Source of the DNA: Nitrospirota bacterium
GTDB taxonomy: Bacteria > Nitrospirota > Thermodesulfovibrionia > UBA6902 > DSMQ01
Direction: 5' to 3'
Length of the DNA: 9,979 nucleotides
NCBI GenBank assembly: GCA_016207865.1
Contig: JACQZD010000124.1
Span: forward strand, 1-9,979
Shown here: one piece after another, positions 7,195 through 9,979 of the stretch
Layout of the letters: each line of letters starts with the position of its first letter
How positions within the stretch are numbered: the first letter of the stretch is position 1
Notes under the pieces: model-generated
What the model was told of the DNA's origin: nothing
Databases searched by the model: none
The model's input: the letters and a program-made list of their open reading frames with translations, nothing else
Made by a program: the position numbers and the translations under genes

Positions 7195-7319
7195 TATGTT
7201 TTGTGTGATTTTTTTCTTCTTAGCCCGTAATTAACAGGCAGAAGGCTTATGAGCCATCTGAATGGGAACCAGATTATTAATCTGAATATGTCACGCGCTA
7301 TGCCTTCGCCTGTCTGCAT
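7194..7319 (-). CDS. N-terminal membrane-anchor fragment of the LpxL-type acyltransferase (short ORF)
   Basis: A 41-codon ORF from ATG 7319 to the TAA at 7196-7194. The translation opens MQTGEGIARDIFRLIIW and continues FPFRWLISLLPVNYGLRRKK, then SHKT and stop. A hydrophobic helix with FR-L near its start and a LLPV-YGL-RRK exit is the usual beginning of LpxL-like acyltransferases, exactly the part absent from the larger frame downstream. It begins 9 nt after the flippase stop codon, in the same frame as the flippase, with no evident ribosome-binding site, so it probably depends on coupling to flippase translation. Shifting by -1 at the A7 run gives GLRRKK-ITQNIMAVLNK, which restores the family's basic stretch followed by I-x-x-N. 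I regard it as the true 5' end of the acyltransferase gene, not an independent peptide. Confidence 0.78.
   Translation of the reverse strand: MQTGEGIARDIFRLIIWFPFRWLISLLPVNYGLRRKKSHKT
7209..7215 (-). other. A AAA AAA slippery heptamer at the acyltransferase frame junction
   Basis: Seven consecutive A residues on the minus strand (7215 down to 7209). In the upstream ORF the phase is AGA-AAA-AAA-TCA, so the run reads A AAA AAA, the X XXY YYZ form used for -1 ribosomal frameshifting. After slipping back one base, the next codon is ATC, the frame of the catalytic part. I see no strong Shine-Dalgarno upstream nor a convincing stem-loop just downstream, the usual bacterial stimulators. The same run could also undergo polymerase slippage or be a sequencing indel. 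Confidence 0.6.
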
Positions 7320-7328
7320 AATATAGCG

Positions 7329-8867
7329 TTATTCAATGGAAGAATCCGGCATTCCGGGCCCGGGTCCTCTCCGTTGTCTTCCCTTTGACTCTCTTGAAAA
7401 AGCCTTTTTGAATATCCTGATTTCTTCAGGGGTGAAGGCTTTTAATGCGAACAGCAGTCCGAAGTAAAGCAGGAAGGCAGTTACAGATAAAACAACCATA
7501 TTTAATTTACTCTCCAGCAAGAGAAGCAGGGCCAGCATTATACCGCCTGCAAACAAGGGACGTATGGAAATACGGCGGACCGGTATTAACTCAAGATATT
7601 TGGTTGTATAGTAAAAATTAACCAGGAATAAAACGTAGTATGCAATCAGGTAGGCTATGCTGGCCCCTGCATGCCCGTATTTTGGAATAAGAATATATGC
7701 CAATATAAAGTTTGTTATAAAACAGATTAAACTGCTGGTTGTCAGCACTTTCTGCCTTCTGATGGAAGTCAGAAGAAATGTGAGCAGGGCATTTGCAAAA
7801 AGCGGGACAATGGTCCACATTATCAGTTGAAAAGATATTGCGGATTCCGAAAACTCTTTGCCAAACAGCATGTTAACAATCCATTCGGAAGATACTGTCG
7901 TATAAACGGCAATCGGCAGGGTGACAATAAGCATATATTTCATCGTTGTGGTATATGCGTACAACAGCCCCTGGCGTGAGTCTTTATCGCTGTCGCTGCC
8001 GCTTCCGAGGCGCGACAGGCTCGGGACAAAGGCCATTAAAAAGGAAGTGGGGAGCAGAAAAAGGGGATTAATAACGCGCTGCGGCGCCTGAAAAAGCGAG
8101 ACATGCACATTGCTCTGGTAAATTTTCAGCAGAAAGACATTGGTATATGTATATCCCTGCATTATCAGAACGGCTATGGCGACAGGGAGTGATTCCTTAA
8201 ACAGGTAAGTTATCTGGCGAAAATTAATATTCCACTGAGGTTTTGCAAATTTAATTGATGAAACTGTCAGTGTAAAGATAAAAGCCGCGCCGTTTGCAAT
8301 GGCTATAGATGAAAACAATCCGATAATCCCCGTGTCGTAATAAATGGCAAGAACCAGAAATGCGACATACAGCACCTTATTAATGATGGTTGTTATGAAA
8401 ATATAAATCATTTTTTCATAAGCAATAAAAACTGAATCAATAGTATTCTTCATGGACTTCAGAATCTGTCCCAGGAGCGCTATGTAGAGACAGATTACCG
8501 CATTTTTTGATGTTAAATTAAAATAGAAAATGACGATTACGGCAATTAGCGATACGGCAATGCTCATCAGCCAGTTAAGATGTAAGCCGGAAGAAAGAAA
8601 GAGAGGGCTCTTTTCCTTTTCAACAGACATATCCCTTATCAGGATTCTTAAAGAACCCATTGCTATTGTGGGACCTAAGACCATTGAGACCGCGCCTAAA
8701 AAGGCGTATTCTCCAAAAAGCTCCAGCCCGAGGTAACGTGTGGCCAGGGGAATCGTAATTAATCCGGCGGCTAATTCCGATACCTTTGCCGCAAAATTAA
8801 TCAGCGTGTTTTTTGAAACGCGTGAGGCGGAGCTTGCGACCCGCTGTCTTCTTTTTTCTCTTTCCAA
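7329..8867 (-). CDS. Wzx/MATE-like polysaccharide flippase (oligosaccharide transporter)
   Basis: A 512-residue polytopic inner-membrane protein of the polysaccharide transporter (RfbX/Wzx) family, which flips undecaprenyl-linked or related lipid-linked glycans to the periplasmic face. It starts with a basic segment (EREKRRQR), then SRVSKNTLINFAAKVSELAAG and RYLGLELFGEYAF (44-56), typical of the first helices of these flippases. Alternating hydrophobic segments continue to about residue 480, roughly 12-14 helices by eye. A charged tail with RQRRGPGPGMPD follows. The start is TTG at 8867, supported by GGGAG 8 nt upstream; the first internal Met is only at about residue 62, inside the second helix, so no ATG start is plausible. 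It lies 22 bp after the phosphodiesterase stop and 9 bp before the acyltransferase anchor ORF. The transported lipid cannot be deduced. Confidence 0.9.
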   Translation of the reverse strand: MEREKRRQRVASSASRVSKNTLINFAAKVSELAAGLITIPLATRYLGLELFGEYAFLGAVSMVLGPTIAMGSLRILIRDMSVEKEKSPLFLSSGLHLNWLMSIAVSLIAVIVIFYFNLTSKNAVICLYIALLGQILKSMKNTIDSVFIAYEKMIYIFITTIINKVLYVAFLVLAIYYDTGIIGLFSSIAIANGAAFIFTLTVSSIKFAKPQWNINFRQITYLFKESLPVAIAVLIMQGYTYTNVFLLKIYQSNVHVSLFQAPQRVINPLFLLPTSFLMAFVPSLSRLGSGSDSDKDSRQGLLYAYTTTMKYMLIVTLPIAVYTTVSSEWIVNMLFGKEFSESAISFQLIMWTIVPLFANALLTFLLTSIRRQKVLTTSSLICFITNFILAYILIPKYGHAGASIAYLIAYYVLFLVNFYYTTKYLELIPVRRISIRPLFAGGIMLALLLLLESKLNMVVLSVTAFLLYFGLLFALKAFTPEEIRIFKKAFSRESKGRQRRGPGPGMPDSSIE

Positions 8868-8875
8868 ATTAGTGT

Positions 8876-8880
8876 CTCCC
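8876..8880 (-). promoter_or_regulatory. Ribosome-binding site deciding the flippase TTG start
   Basis: GGGAG on the minus strand, 8 nt before the TTG at 8867. It supports a non-ATG start, because no in-frame ATG occurs before the second membrane helix. Confidence 0.65.
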
Positions 8881-8889
8881 GCTCTTAAT

Positions 8890-9979
8890 TTAGATATATC
8901 CCAATGATTTTAGTCTCTTCGCTATTTCTTCCGTGTCGTTCCCGGTATAATTCAGCTCTTTCTCGTCAGGTTCAGCCTTGCCTGCGGCAGTCTTGTCGTA
9001 TTCTGCAGGATGTTTATCCGTAAAAGAGGGTTCAAATATATCATACAAAACTTTCCCGTCCATATCGGAGGGTATTTTTAAACCCATAGCGTATAAAATT
9101 GTCGGCGCCAGGTCGCATATTGCGGCTCCATGAAGCGCTGAGCCTTTTTTGACGTTATTGCCGTATGCAATCAGAATGCCGTCAGGCCGGTGCATACCGC
9201 TGAATCCGTCGCTTTTGACATTTTCAATTATTTCGTCTCCGGACAGGGCGTCTCCGGGCTCATAAGGATTATTCCCGAAGCCTAAGACAATATCGGGGGC
9301 ATAAGACACATAGGGTCCGCTGTAAAGCTCTTCTCTCCTGTATATCTTTTCAAAAATCTTCTGTCCCGTATAGGGGTCGGTAATCTCGGACAACTGCGAT
9401 ATGATAGTCCGGCGCAATTCCTCATAGTCTTCCGGATTTACAATGCCGTCTTTTTCCCGTCCCTTAAGATTGCAGTAAATACCGTGCTCACTGCTCCTTC
9501 CGGCAAAGGCCTTTGTCTGAGACCAGTTAATTGCATTCTGTGCTAAAGCCATTCTTTTTCCCATAGTTTTAAACCTGAGCTTTTTCAAAAAGCCGGAGTC
9601 ATCATGCATGAGCGCGTAATGCAGAAGTCGTTTCATTAATTTTCTTGCAAATGACAGGCTGCCGCCTTTATGCTTGTTTTTGAGCGCCAGCAACCCGCAT
9701 TTTTCAAGCCATCTGTTTAATTGAATAAAGCGGTGAAGCGGTCCTCCTCCGTGGTCCGACATTATAATTACAACAGTGTCTTCGTCAATCATTTTCAACC
9801 GCTTTCCGATAATGTCATCCAGGGTCTGATAACAGTTCTCTATAAGCGGAAGATACCTGCGCGACTCTTTCTCACGATAGTGAGGATGAGAGGAGTCCAT
9901 GTATTTCCAGAAGAGATGGTGAACAATGTCAGGGATGGCAAATAGATTTGTGAAAAAATCCGGAGAATATTTTTTAAAA
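8890..9979 (-). CDS. Alkaline-phosphatase-superfamily phosphodiesterase/nucleotide pyrophosphatase-like protein, 5'-truncated
   Basis: The frame ends at TAA 8892-8890 and stays open upstream of the ATG at 9900 to the window edge. The 26 extra codons read as real family sequence (PDFFTNLF, then IPDIVHHLFWKY), so the ATG at 9900 is internal and the true start lies outside. Metal-binding signatures of the superfamily are visible: PDIVHH just before that Met (D and H four apart), SDHGGG (48-53, counted from that Met), GMHRPDG (235-241) and CDLAPTILYAMGLKIP (262-277) followed by DMDGK. The nucleophile Thr/Ser lies in the missing N-terminal part. Such proteins cleave phosphodiester or pyrophosphate bonds. 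As the first visible gene of a flippase operon, it may trim or transfer a phospho-group on the exported lipid-linked product, which is inference. Confidence 0.9.
   Translation of the reverse strand, partial: FKKYSPDFFTNLFAIPDIVHHLFWKYMDSSHPHYREKESRRYLPLIENCYQTLDDIIGKRLKMIDEDTVVIIMSDHGGGPLHRFIQLNRWLEKCGLLALKNKHKGGSLSFARKLMKRLLHYALMHDDSGFLKKLRFKTMGKRMALAQNAINWSQTKAFAGRSSEHGIYCNLKGREKDGIVNPEDYEELRRTIISQLSEITDPYTGQKIFEKIYRREELYSGPYVSYAPDIVLGFGNNPYEPGDALSGDEIIENVKSDGFSGMHRPDGILIAYGNNVKKGSALHGAAICDLAPTILYAMGLKIPSDMDGKVLYDIFEPSFTDKHPAEYDKTAAGKAEPDEKELNYTGNDTEEIAKRLKSLGYI

Noticed and set aside
1..7319. Aryl polyene or flexirubin-type cluster, because ligase and LpxL-like acyltransferase genes occur in those loci
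   Set aside because: No ketosynthase, acyl carrier protein, dehydratase or ketoreductase is present in the window, and the flippase, DUF3604 and DUF362 genes do not belong to such loci.
9879..9900. ATG at 9900 as the start of the phosphodiesterase
   Set aside because: The frame remains open to the window edge and the upstream codons encode the family's D-x3-H metal-binding segment, so this Met is internal.

Overview
All eight genes in this window lie on the minus strand, so they are transcribed from high to low coordinates. The window starts and ends inside a gene. The moderate GC content, the composite ATTCCC-N8-GGGAAT palindromes between genes, and the mix of B12-type radical SAM, DUF362-ferredoxin and DUF3604 proteins suggest an anaerobic Gram-negative bacterium. 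Nitrospirota or a former deltaproteobacterial lineage is my guess from pattern memory. No marker gene is present to settle it.

In transcription order, from the right edge: (1) an alkaline-phosphatase-superfamily phosphodiesterase, cut at its N-terminus (8890-9979); (2) a Wzx/MATE-like polysaccharide or lipid-linked-sugar flippase with a TTG start (7329-8867); (3) an LpxL-type acyltransferase split into two reading frames, with a short membrane-anchor ORF (7194-7319) and the catalytic part (6463-7194) separated by a -1 shift at an A7 run; (4) a DUF362 protein with a two-cluster ferredoxin tail (5204-6448); (5) a secreted PHP/DUF3604 metallohydrolase with a signal peptide (4013-5164); (6) a B12-binding-type radical SAM protein (2542-4002); (7) an FAD-dependent oxidoreductase (1244-2398); (8) an AMP-forming acyl/aryl-acid ligase, cut at its C-terminus (1-1076).

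Genes 1 to 6 are tightly spaced (9-39 bp) and look like one operon. The FAD gene is set apart by gaps of 143 and 167 bp. Each gap carries one copy of the same composite palindromic repeat, so the FAD gene is bracketed by a repeat pair.

The flippase, acyltransferase, acid ligase and phosphodiesterase fit the assembly, export and acyl decoration of a surface glycan or glycolipid. The radical SAM, DUF362 and FAD proteins add redox chemistry that is not part of standard O-antigen loci. No glycosyltransferase, ketosynthase or acyl carrier protein is visible, so the product cannot be named. The most striking single feature is the frameshifted acyltransferase: the short upstream ORF supplies exactly the missing N-terminus, and the junction is a canonical A AAA AAA slippery heptamer in the correct phase. 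It could be programmed frameshifting, a recent mutation, or a homopolymer sequencing error.
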